Assembly: GCA_017858295.1 (NCBI GenBank)
Contig: JAFMBU010000061.1
Coordinates: 1-8,849 of the forward strand
DNA length: 8,849 bases
Direction: 5' to 3'
DNA from: Porticoccaceae bacterium
GTDB lineage: Bacteria > Pseudomonadota > Gammaproteobacteria > Pseudomonadales > Porticoccaceae
This document shows, piece by piece, positions 1 to 6,392 of the stretch. The position numbers were made by a program, and so were the translations under genes. The notes below the pieces were generated by a model. The model was not told the DNA's origin, did not search any database, and saw only the letters and a program-made list of their open reading frames with translations. Position 1 is the stretch's first letter. Each line of letters opens with the position of its first letter.

Positions 1-1
1 T

Positions 2-136
2 TTTGCAGGCCCGCGTGTCACCACCACTGCGACTCGCGGCAATAAATTTATAGCATCTGATCATAAGAAAAATGCAATTAACAACAAGGGTGGCAACAAT
101 GCGACAAGCCACCGCAAACCACACAACGCTCCATAA
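2..136 (+). CDS. Possible C-terminal tail of an upstream gene (partial)
   Basis: A reading frame is open from the window edge to a TAA at 134-136, giving 44 residues. The tail is hydrophilic and rich in Asn, Lys, His and Thr (for example NAINNKGGNNATSHRKPHNAP is its end, less its first residues). It ends 11 bases before cysG, on the same strand, which fits the last gene of an operon upstream of cysG. Basic, low-complexity tails of this kind are seen on RNA-binding proteins such as RNA helicases and pseudouridine synthases, but no domain is visible and the family cannot be named. It does not resemble the C-terminus of SerS, a frequent cysG neighbour in gammaproteobacteria. An open frame of this length can occur by chance, so it is tentative. 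Confidence 0.35.
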   Translation, partial: FAGPRVTTTATRGNKFIASDHKKNAINNKGGNNATSHRKPHNAP

Positions 137-147
137 ATAGAGAACCC

Positions 148-1569
148 ATGGATTACCTACCACTCTTTCACAATCTAAAAGGTCGCAATATCCTCGTGAT
201 CGGCGGCGGCGAAATTGCCCTGCGCAAGGTGCGCTTAGTACAAGAAGCCAGCGCCATTATCACCATTGTGGCCAAAGACTTTTGCCCAGACTTATTAGAG
301 ATGGATGCTCGGGACAAGGAACACGGCTGCAATGGCTTGATCCTAATCACTGCCGGCTACGAGCACCACCATATGCTCAATCTGCCCAATATAGTGATGG
401 TAATCGCCGCAACCAATGATCGTGATCTGAATCGGCTAGTCTCTGAACACGCCCAAGCGGCTAATATTCTCTCCAATGTAGTGGATGACCCTAAGTTCTC
501 CACTGTGATTTTCCCTTCGATTGTGGATCGCTCGCCAATCCAAATTGCCATTTCCAGCGGCGGCGATGCGCCGGTATTGGTGCGCCTGCTACGCACCCGA
601 TTTGAAGCGCTATTACCTGCAGGTATGAGCAAACTAGGTTCACTGGCCGGTAGCTTTCGCGAGCGGGTCAAAGCTAAGTTTTCCAATGGTGCTGATCGTA
701 AAGCATTCTGGGAAGAGGTCTTTCACGGCCCCATTGCCGAGCAAGCCTATGCCAATAACCTCGACGAAGCCGAGCGTATGCTGGCCCACAAACTTGAATC
801 CACAGATGAATTTAAAACCGGCGAGGTCTATTTGGTGGGCGGCGGCCCCGGGGATCCTGATCTACTGACCTTTAAGGCCCTGCGACTGATGCAGCAGGCA
901 GATATAGTGCTCTATGATCGTTTAGTGTCCCCAGAGGTGCTGAACCTTGTGCGCCGGGATGCGACCCGTATCTATGTGGGTAAAACCGCAGGCGATCATC
1001 CAGTCACCCAGGACAATATTAATCAAAAGCTGGTGGATTACGCCCTTGAGGGCAACCGTGTGGTGCGCCTCAAAGGGGGCGATCCGTTTATTTTTGGCCG
1101 CGGCGGTGAGGAGATTGAAACCCTTGCCGAGCATGGTATTCCCTTTCAGGTGGTGCCGGGCATTACCGCCGCCTCTGGCTGTGCCAGCTATGCCGGTATT
1201 CCCCTGACACATCGTGACCATGCCCAGTCGGTACGCTTTATCGCCGGCCATTTGCGCTCTGGCAAGATGGACCTGAACTGGCCGGAGTTAGTCCAGCCCA
1301 ACCAAACGCTGGTGTTTTACATGGGTTTAAACGGCATGGAGACCATCTGCGCGCAGCTTAAGCAACATGGTTTAGATGCCCAGACACCGGCGGCACTGAT
1401 CGAGAAGGGCACCACTGACCGGCAACAGGTGTTTATTGGCGATCTCGATAACTTGCCCGAAATTGTACGCAAGGCTGGCGCTAAGGCTCCGACTCTAATA
1501 ATTGTTGGTCATGTGGTGAGCCTTCACGACAAGCTAGCTTGGTTTAATGTTACGGAGAAGACTCAATGA
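148..1569 (+). CDS. cysG: Siroheme synthase, trifunctional CysG
   Basis: Converts uroporphyrinogen III to siroheme in the cytosol: two SAM-dependent methylations give precorrin-2, NAD-dependent oxidation gives sirohydrochlorin, and Fe2+ is then inserted. The 473 residues match the fused family (E. coli about 457). The N-terminal Rossmann dehydrogenase/ferrochelatase carries VIGGGEIALRK (17-27), the catalytic Asp equivalent at D113 in NVVDD, and the conserved SSGG loop (136-139). A dimerisation segment follows (about 145-215). The C-terminal methyltransferase starts near 226 with GGGPGDPDLLT (231-241), then D257 in YDRLV, K279 in VGK, RLKGGDPFIFGRGGEE (307-322), VPGITAASG (336-344) and M392 in YMGLN, all matching E. 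coli active-site positions with an offset of 9-10. About nine extra residues relative to E. coli lie between roughly 50 and 70. ATG 148 is preceded by a weak AGAG site. The TGA overlaps the gor start, so the two are probably translationally coupled. Confidence 0.97.
   Translation: MDYLPLFHNLKGRNILVIGGGEIALRKVRLVQEASAIITIVAKDFCPDLLEMDARDKEHGCNGLILITAGYEHHHMLNLPNIVMVIAATNDRDLNRLVSEHAQAANILSNVVDDPKFSTVIFPSIVDRSPIQIAISSGGDAPVLVRLLRTRFEALLPAGMSKLGSLAGSFRERVKAKFSNGADRKAFWEEVFHGPIAEQAYANNLDEAERMLAHKLESTDEFKTGEVYLVGGGPGDPDLLTFKALRLMQQADIVLYDRLVSPEVLNLVRRDATRIYVGKTAGDHPVTQDNINQKLVDYALEGNRVVRLKGGDPFIFGRGGEEIETLAEHGIPFQVVPGITAASGCASYAGIPLTHRDHAQSVRFIAGHLRSGKMDLNWPELVQPNQTLVFYMGLNGMETICAQLKQHGLDAQTPAALIEKGTTDRQQVFIGDLDNLPEIVRKAGAKAPTLIIVGHVVSLHDKLAWFNVTEKTQ
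1554..1569 (+). promoter_or_regulatory. Translational coupling junction cysG/gor
   Basis: The sequence ATGA at 1566-1569 contains both the gor ATG and the cysG TGA. A GGAG ribosome site at 1554-1557 lies 8 bases before the gor start, inside the last cysG codons. This arrangement fixes the gor start and indicates one polycistronic message. Confidence 0.8.
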
Positions 1570-2924
1570 CCACTGAATTTGATTACGACCTATTTGTTAT
1601 AGGTGCTGGTTCTGGTGGCGTTCGCGCTGCTCGTATGGCGGCTTCTAAAGGTAAGAAAGTTGCGGTGGCAGAAGAGCGCTATCTCGGCGGCACCTGCGTC
1701 AATGTGGGCTGTGTGCCTAAAAAGCTGTTTGTCTATGCTTCACAGTTTCCAGAGTTATTTCATGCTAGCAAAGGCTTTGGCTGGTCTGGTGCTGAGGCAC
1801 CAACCTTGGATTGGGCTGTGTTGCGGGACAATAAAACCGCTGAGATTGAGCGCTTAAATGGCATTTACAATAACCTGATTAATAACAGCGGCGCCGACCT
1901 CTTTGACGGGCGCGCTACAGTCACTGGACCCCATCAGGTTGAAGTGAACGGTAAAGGCTACAGCGCCAGGGTGATTCTAATTGCCACCGGCGGCTGGCCC
2001 TATATTCCCGAATTTCCCGGCAGTGACCTGGCAATTAGCTCCAACGAGATGTTCTTTCTCGATGAGCTACCAAAAACCGCAGTGGTAGTGGGGGGCGGCT
2101 ATATAGCAGTGGAGTTTGCCGGCATTTTAAATGGTCTGGGTGTCGAGACTCATCTGGTTTATCGCGGTCCCAATCTACTCAAGTCATTTGATCGTGAAAT
2201 GAGCGATAAGGTAACAGAGGGCATGGCGGCCAAAGGGGTGCATATGCATCTGAGCACCCAGATTAATGAAATTATCAAGACTGACGCTGGTATCTCGGTG
2301 GTGCTGGATAACGGCAGTAGCTTGGATGCGGGCCTGGCCCTCTATGCCACAGGCCGCCAGGCCAATACTGCCGGGCTTGGGTTGGAGCACACCAATGCAG
2401 TGTTGCGCCCCAATGGCTCAATCGTGGTGGATGATAATTTTGCCACTGGCGACCCCAGTGTTTATGCCTTGGGCGATGTCATCGACCGGGTACAGCTGAC
2501 CCCAGTGGCGATTCAAGAAGCCATGGTGTTAGTCGATCACCTATTCGGTGAGGGCCTTGCGCGTATTGATTACGGTGATATTCCCACCGCGGTGTTCTGT
2601 CAGCCTGAACTGGGCACTGTGGGCCTTAGCGAAGAGCAGGCCAGAGCTGAATATGCGGATATAGATGTGTATCTGTCAGACTTTAAGCCGATGCTCCAGA
2701 CTCTGGGCGGCGGCAGCGATCGCATTACCATGAAACTGGTGGTGGACCGTGCCTCTGACCGGGTAGTGGGCTGCCATATGGTAGGCGAACATGCAGCGGA
2801 GATTATTCAAGGTATGGGCATTGCACTCAAAGCTGGCGCCACCAAGGCGCACTTCGACGCCACCGTGGGAATTCATCCCTCGGCTGCTGAAGAGTTTGTC
2901 ACTATGAGAGAGAAAGCGCGCTAG
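1566..2924 (+). CDS. gor: Glutathione-disulfide reductase
   Basis: Cytosolic FAD flavoenzyme that reduces glutathione disulfide with NADPH. The 452 residues are full length. In order: FAD-binding VIGAGSGGVRAAR (11-23); redox disulfide C44-C49 in GGTCVNVGCVPKK; NAD(P)-binding GGGYIAVEFAG (176-186); ATGR (261-264); the second FAD motif ALGD (301-304); and the C-terminal dimerisation domain with catalytic H437 and E442 in HPSAAEE. The GGGYIAVEFAG form resembles the plant/alphaproteobacterial/cyanobacterial subgroup more than E. coli Gor (GAGYIAVELAG). R200 matches one NADPH 2'-phosphate arginine, but the second arginine position appears to be K206. The ATG overlaps the cysG stop by four bases. 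A good ribosome site, GGAG at 1554-1557, sits 8 bases upstream within cysG. Mycothione or mercuric reductase is less likely, given the length and motifs. Confidence 0.95.
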   Translation: MTTEFDYDLFVIGAGSGGVRAARMAASKGKKVAVAEERYLGGTCVNVGCVPKKLFVYASQFPELFHASKGFGWSGAEAPTLDWAVLRDNKTAEIERLNGIYNNLINNSGADLFDGRATVTGPHQVEVNGKGYSARVILIATGGWPYIPEFPGSDLAISSNEMFFLDELPKTAVVVGGGYIAVEFAGILNGLGVETHLVYRGPNLLKSFDREMSDKVTEGMAAKGVHMHLSTQINEIIKTDAGISVVLDNGSSLDAGLALYATGRQANTAGLGLEHTNAVLRPNGSIVVDDNFATGDPSVYALGDVIDRVQLTPVAIQEAMVLVDHLFGEGLARIDYGDIPTAVFCQPELGTVGLSEEQARAEYADIDVYLSDFKPMLQTLGGGSDRITMKLVVDRASDRVVGCHMVGEHAAEIIQGMGIALKAGATKAHFDATVGIHPSAAEEFVTMREKAR

Positions 2925-2960
2925 TACTCTTCTTTATCTATTTGTTTAAATACAATTAGT

Positions 2961-2984
2961 TAGGGTTGTTAATTAATCCTATTT
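2961..2984 (+). terminator. Weak stem-loop between gor and the TetR gene
   Basis: TAGGGTT (2961-2967) pairs with AATCCTA (2975-2981), with one G-U pair, around a 7-base loop, followed by only three T residues. It lies in the 68-base gap between two convergent genes, where a terminator is expected. The stem is short and AT-rich and the U tract is poor, so efficient termination is uncertain. The rest of the gap is AT-rich with nothing else recognisable. Confidence 0.3.
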
Positions 2985-2992
2985 GGAGAATA

Positions 2993-3622
2993 TTAAAACT
3001 GACTTTTCGCTCTCTCAAGCAAGCATAGGCTGACATATTTCAAATCATTCAGCGTTTTTAAGCTGTCAGCCTTGCTCTGGTTAACCACCACCAACAGCAG
3101 GGCGTGGTTAATCTCCAGAAAGCCACGGCCAAGACGGGATAGTTCAGCAGGGCGCTCAGCCACCTCTAAGCGGGCAAACATGCGCGCCATGGAGGTAATA
3201 ATCAGCTCATCGTGAGCTGTATCCAGATCCTTTAGCTCCGGCACACCAAACATGGCCTGCACCAGGGGCAGTAGGCCTCGCTGATGGGTATAGGCCAACA
3301 GCATGCGCTCTACGGCCTTGTCGACAAACTTCTTCAGGCTCATAGTTTCAAGGCGCTCAGCTTCCAATTCCTGCAATACCGTATCAATCTCACCCAGCCA
3401 TTGCTCCGCCAGAGCATAGAGAATGGCGTACTTGTTGGGAAAATAGTGATACAGGGTGCCCACAGACATCTCTGCGCGCTTGGCCACCAGGATAGTGGTC
3501 AAATCATCCTGACCCACCTCCTCAAGCAATTCTGCGGTTACCTCAAGAATCTTGGCGCGGCGCTCCAGAGCGCGCTTTTGAATCGGTGCGTTGCGCGGTG
3601 TTAGTGTACGGGCATTGGTCAT
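2993..3622 (-). CDS. TetR-family transcriptional regulator
   Basis: DNA-binding repressor-type protein of 209 residues. The N-terminal TetR domain spans about 20-70. It begins with RRAKILEVTAELL, followed by the helix-turn-helix LTTILVAKRAEMSVGTLYHYF (41-61, less its last residue), then the conserved NKYAILYALAE. Residues 75-209 form the all-helical ligand and dimerisation region, which is too divergent to name a ligand. The first 18 residues are a basic extension. The start is CAT at 3620-3622, with an AGGA ribosome site about 8 bases upstream inside the last codons of the oxidoreductase gene. The 2-base gap makes these two genes an operon. The likely target is the divergent promoter beyond the oxidoreductase, where a large palindrome lies, so it would control its own operon and the ligase gene. 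The inducer is presumably an amine or pathway intermediate; that is inference. Confidence 0.92.
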   Translation of the reverse strand: MTNARTLTPRNAPIQKRALERRAKILEVTAELLEEVGQDDLTTILVAKRAEMSVGTLYHYFPNKYAILYALAEQWLGEIDTVLQELEAERLETMSLKKFVDKAVERMLLAYTHQRGLLPLVQAMFGVPELKDLDTAHDELIITSMARMFARLEVAERPAELSRLGRGFLEINHALLLVVVNQSKADSLKTLNDLKYVSLCLLERAKSQF

Positions 3623-3624
3623 GG

Positions 3625-4896
3625 TTAAATCCTGTCGCGAAGGGCGAAGTAGAGCATCCCGGCGACCATGCCGGGCCAGCGCAGTAGGGTGCCGCCGGGG
3701 AATTTGCGGGTAGGTAGGCTGGAGATTAAATCAAAGCGCTCAAGCTTGCCGCTAATCGCCTCAGCAATAAGCTTGCCGGCCAAGGTGGCGGTGGGCACCC
3801 CGTGGCCTGAATAGCCTTGAAGGTGCCATATATTGTCGCCTATGCGGCCAAAGTGGGGCATGCGATTCAGCGTGATAGCAAGCGTGCCCCCCCAGCCATA
3901 ATCGATTTTGCTGTTTTCCAGCTGGGGATAGATCTGCAGCATATATTTGCGCACAAAGCCTTTGATATCACTGGGGAAGCCCCGGCGATAGTTCTCGCCG
4001 CCGCCAAATATTAGCCGATTGTCTGCAGAGAGCTTCCAGTAGTTAATCACAAAGCGGGTGTCCTGCATGGCTGTGTCTTGCTTGCTAACAGCAGCGGCAA
4101 GCGTGTCAGATAGGGGCTCGGTGGCCAGCACAAAGTTATTGATCGGCATAATATAGCCGTTGATGCGCGGCTCGAGTTTTTCGATATAGCCATTGCAGGC
4201 CAAAACCAGCTCACTGGCGGTGACGTTACCATTAGCGGTACGCACAACAATGGAACTGCCTTCAGTGTAGCCGACGACCTTTGACTGCTCGCAGATAGTA
4301 ACGCCGGCCTCTGCAGCTGCTTTGGCTAGGCCCTGAGCATATTTGAGCGGATGCAGGTGCACTGACGCCTTGTCCCACTGGGCACCATAATAGGCCTGGC
4401 TATCGAGGAAGTTGGGCAGGGCTGCAGCCTCCACGTATTCCATTTGTTCAAACTGATAGTTATCCCGAAGGTGATGCACCTCTTCCTCAAGCTCTCGGCA
4501 GTACTTGCTGCGGTGGGCCAAGTGCAAAATTCCCTGCTTAAGATCACATTGGATCTCATGCTTATGGATAAGCTGTTTTACCGTATCCACAGCCTCCAAC
4601 CCCATATCCCAGAGCCCTCGCGCTATTGCACTGCCAAACTGCTTTTCAAGGTAGTACTGATCTTTGCGCTGGCCGATTCCCACGTGTCCACCATTGCGCC
4701 CAGAGGCACCAAAGCCAACGCTTTCCGCTTCCAGAACGATCACTGAATAGCCGCGCTCAGCCAGATGTAGCGCCGAGGAGAGGCCAGTATAGCCAGCACC
4801 GACAATACAGATATCAACGCACTGATCACCGACTAATGGTGGGTAAGCGGTCTGTGGGCCTGCGCTGTGGGCATAGTAAGAGTTTACTTCTGGCAT
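3625..4896 (-). CDS. PuuB-like FAD-dependent gamma-glutamyl-amine oxidoreductase
   Basis: Probable flavoprotein oxidase or dehydrogenase of the DAO superfamily, acting on a gamma-glutamylated amine to give the aldehyde. It has 423 residues, close to E. coli PuuB. The FAD dinucleotide fold is IVGAGYTGLSSALHLAERG (31-49), with E56 ending the second strand. Further family motifs are GFGASGRNGGH (61-71), SADNRLIFGGG (290-300), a Trp/Gly-rich segment (334-337), MPHFGR (346-351), LQGYSGHGV (359-367) and the C-terminal FPGG...LRDRI. These, and the N-terminal SYYA near residue 6, recall PuuB throughout. The ATG is fixed by an in-frame TGA 15 bases upstream, but its ribosome site is poor: the leader is pyrimidine-rich and only GAG, 11 bases away, is available. 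It heads the operon with the TetR gene and diverges from the PuuA-like ligase. The exact amine substrate is unknown, and other DadA-like amine oxidases are possible. Confidence 0.87.
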   Translation of the reverse strand: MPEVNSYYAHSAGPQTAYPPLVGDQCVDICIVGAGYTGLSSALHLAERGYSVIVLEAESVGFGASGRNGGHVGIGQRKDQYYLEKQFGSAIARGLWDMGLEAVDTVKQLIHKHEIQCDLKQGILHLAHRSKYCRELEEEVHHLRDNYQFEQMEYVEAAALPNFLDSQAYYGAQWDKASVHLHPLKYAQGLAKAAAEAGVTICEQSKVVGYTEGSSIVVRTANGNVTASELVLACNGYIEKLEPRINGYIMPINNFVLATEPLSDTLAAAVSKQDTAMQDTRFVINYWKLSADNRLIFGGGENYRRGFPSDIKGFVRKYMLQIYPQLENSKIDYGWGGTLAITLNRMPHFGRIGDNIWHLQGYSGHGVPTATLAGKLIAEAISGKLERFDLISSLPTRKFPGGTLLRWPGMVAGMLYFALRDRI

Positions 4897-4939
4897 GGAA
4901 AAAGGGGCTCAGACTGATTAAGAATTGACATTACCATCT

Positions 4940-4981
4940 TTTCGAATAATAATTCAACATTAATTGAATAATTATTCGAAA
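4940..4981. repeat. 42-bp near-perfect palindrome, candidate TetR operator
   Basis: The arms are an exact 11 bp (4940-4950 with 4971-4981), then one A/A mismatch, then 6 more paired bases (4952-4957 with 4964-4969), around a 6-base centre CATTAA. Each half, TTCGAATAATAATTCAA and TTGAATAATTATTCGAA, contains its own dyad GAATAATWATTC (4944-4955 and 4966-4977; the right one is a perfect 12-bp palindrome). The dyad centres are 22 bp apart, about two helical turns, so two dimers could bind the same face. It sits between the divergent oxidoreductase and ligase genes, beside a TetR gene. TetR proteins usually bind such palindromes near their own operon. Assignment to this TetR is inference. Confidence 0.75.
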
Positions 4982-4992
4982 TAGACTCTAAA
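4964..4992 (+). promoter_or_regulatory. Candidate promoter of the ligase gene, overlapping the operator
   Basis: TTGAAT (4964-4969) and TCTAAA (4987-4992) are separated by 17 bases and each match the sigma70 hexamers at four of six positions. The -35 and most of the spacer fall inside the palindrome, so a bound repressor would block it. A second option, TAGACT (4982-4987) with TATACA (5004-5009), spacer 16, cannot be excluded. The region is AT-rich and such matches are common by chance. Confidence 0.35.
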
Positions 4993-5019
4993 TTCAAAAC
5001 TTATATACAACCTGTGGAT

Positions 5020-5031
5020 AGGTGCTTTATG
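5020..5031 (+). promoter_or_regulatory. Ribosome binding site and start of the ligase gene
   Basis: The longest frame begins with GTG at 5014, but nothing purine-rich precedes it. The in-frame ATG at 5029-5031 has AGGTG (5020-5024) four bases upstream, which matches the downstream part of the Shine-Dalgarno sequence (AGGAGGTGA) at a suitable distance. The ATG is therefore preferred, removing five residues (MDRCF). Confidence 0.65.
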
Positions 5032-6372
5032 CAGTCGGAACAATCGGTGGAAGAGTGGCTTAAACAAAATAAGATCACGGAAGTGGAATGCTTGGTGCCA
5101 GATATCACCGGTAACGCGCGCGGTAAATTTATTCCGGCCAATAAGTTCGTCAAAGAGGACAGTCGTCTACCTGAAGGAATCTTGGCGCAGACGGTTACTG
5201 GAGAGTATTCAGATGATTTTTGGGAGCTGCTCGGTACGGTTGATGGGGATATGCTCTTGGAGCCAGACCCATCGACAATGCGCAGGGTACCTTGGGCCAA
5301 TGAACCCACCGTCCAGATCATTCACGACTGCTTTACCAAGGACGGCAAGCCTCACCCATTCTCATCACGCAATGTACTTAAGCGCATCTTGGCACTTTAC
5401 GAAGCTGAGGGCTTAAAGCCAGTGATCGCCCCGGAAGTTGAGTTTTATCTGATCGGCAAGAATATTGATCCCGACTCCGAACTGAAGCCGCCAATAGGTC
5501 GATCGGGACGCTATGAAACAGCACGCCAGTCCTACAGCATCGATGCGGCCAACGAATTTGAGGACTTTGTCGAGACCATGTACAGCTATGGTGGCGCCAT
5601 GGGTCTTGATCTGGACACCCTGATTCACGAGTCCGGCGCTGCGCAACTGGAGGTTAATTTTATTCACGGTGACCCGCTGGATCTTGCTGATCAAGTATTT
5701 ACCTTTAAGCGCCTGACCCGTGAAGCTGCGCTTAAGCACAATATCTACGCCACTTTTATGGCCAAGCCGATGGCTTCAGAGCCAGGTTCGGCAAAGCATA
5801 TCCACCAGAGTGTGCTGTCTTTAAAGGATGGCTCAAATATCTTTGCCACTGCAGACGGCGAGTACAGTGAGGCGTTTTATCATTATCTGGGTGGGCTTCA
5901 GACTTACACGCCTTTTGTGATGAGTTTTTTCGCACCCAACGTCAATTCCTATCGCCGCTTTACCCGCGAAGTTGCAGCGCCGATCAATCTGCACTGGGGC
6001 TTTGATAATCGCACCACAGGATTGCGTGTACCTGATGCTGCACCCAAGGATTATCGTATTGAAAACCGTTTTCCCGGCGCCGATGTTAACCCCTATTTGT
6101 CTATTGCGGCGTCTTTGGCCTGTGGCTATCTGGGGCTTAAGAAGGGTATCAAAGCGTCTGAGCCCTTTACTGGCAATGCCTATAACGAGGAGATGCAGAT
6201 GCCGCGAACTCTAGAAGAGGCGCTGCGCGGGCTCAAGGAAGACAATGATATTGTGGAGATATTTGGCAGCGAGTTTATCCAGCTCTATACCTCTATAAAG
6301 CTGGCAGAATTTGAAGAGTTTAATCGAGTGATTTCCTCTTGGGAGCGCGAGTTCCTGCTGCTGGCGGTCTAG
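5029..6372 (+). CDS. Glutamine-synthetase-like gamma-glutamyl-polyamine ligase (PuuA/PauA type)
   Basis: Probably joins glutamate to an amine (putrescine or a similar compound) with ATP, the first step of the gamma-glutamylated amine route. It has 447 residues from the preferred ATG (452 from GTG 5014). The N-terminal beta-grasp carries VECLVPDITGNARGK (19-33). In the catalytic domain, E136 and E138 in EVEFY are metal ligands, followed by RQSYSIDAANEF (166-177), E201 and E208 in ESGAAQLEVNF, the KP...GSAKHIHQS loop (246-261) with H257 and H259, APNVNSYRR (302-310), NRTTGLRVP (327-335) and ENRFPGADVNPYL (345-357). The GlnA adenylylation loop is absent. LDLDTLIHE and PRTLEEAL recall Pseudomonas PauA/SpuI polyamine ligases rather than ammonia-assimilating GlnA. 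Divergent from the PuuB-like gene; ends 20 bases from the convergent amidotransferase, with no clear terminator between. Substrate identity is inferred. Confidence 0.88.
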   Translation: MQSEQSVEEWLKQNKITEVECLVPDITGNARGKFIPANKFVKEDSRLPEGILAQTVTGEYSDDFWELLGTVDGDMLLEPDPSTMRRVPWANEPTVQIIHDCFTKDGKPHPFSSRNVLKRILALYEAEGLKPVIAPEVEFYLIGKNIDPDSELKPPIGRSGRYETARQSYSIDAANEFEDFVETMYSYGGAMGLDLDTLIHESGAAQLEVNFIHGDPLDLADQVFTFKRLTREAALKHNIYATFMAKPMASEPGSAKHIHQSVLSLKDGSNIFATADGEYSEAFYHYLGGLQTYTPFVMSFFAPNVNSYRRFTREVAAPINLHWGFDNRTTGLRVPDAAPKDYRIENRFPGADVNPYLSIAASLACGYLGLKKGIKASEPFTGNAYNEEMQMPRTLEEALRGLKEDNDIVEIFGSEFIQLYTSIKLAEFEEFNRVISSWEREFLLLAV

Positions 6373-6392
6373 CGGCCAGTCAAGGTCGTCTA

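Noticed and set aside
922..1251. Long antisense and alternate-frame open frames inside cysG (and similar ones inside gor, the oxidoreductase and the ligase)
   Set aside because: They are shadows of well-conserved genes and encode no recognisable domain.
6360..6380. GCTGGC/GCCAGT inverted repeat at the end of the ligase gene, as a terminator
   Set aside because: The stem is only five pairs plus a wobble and has no T tract on either strand.
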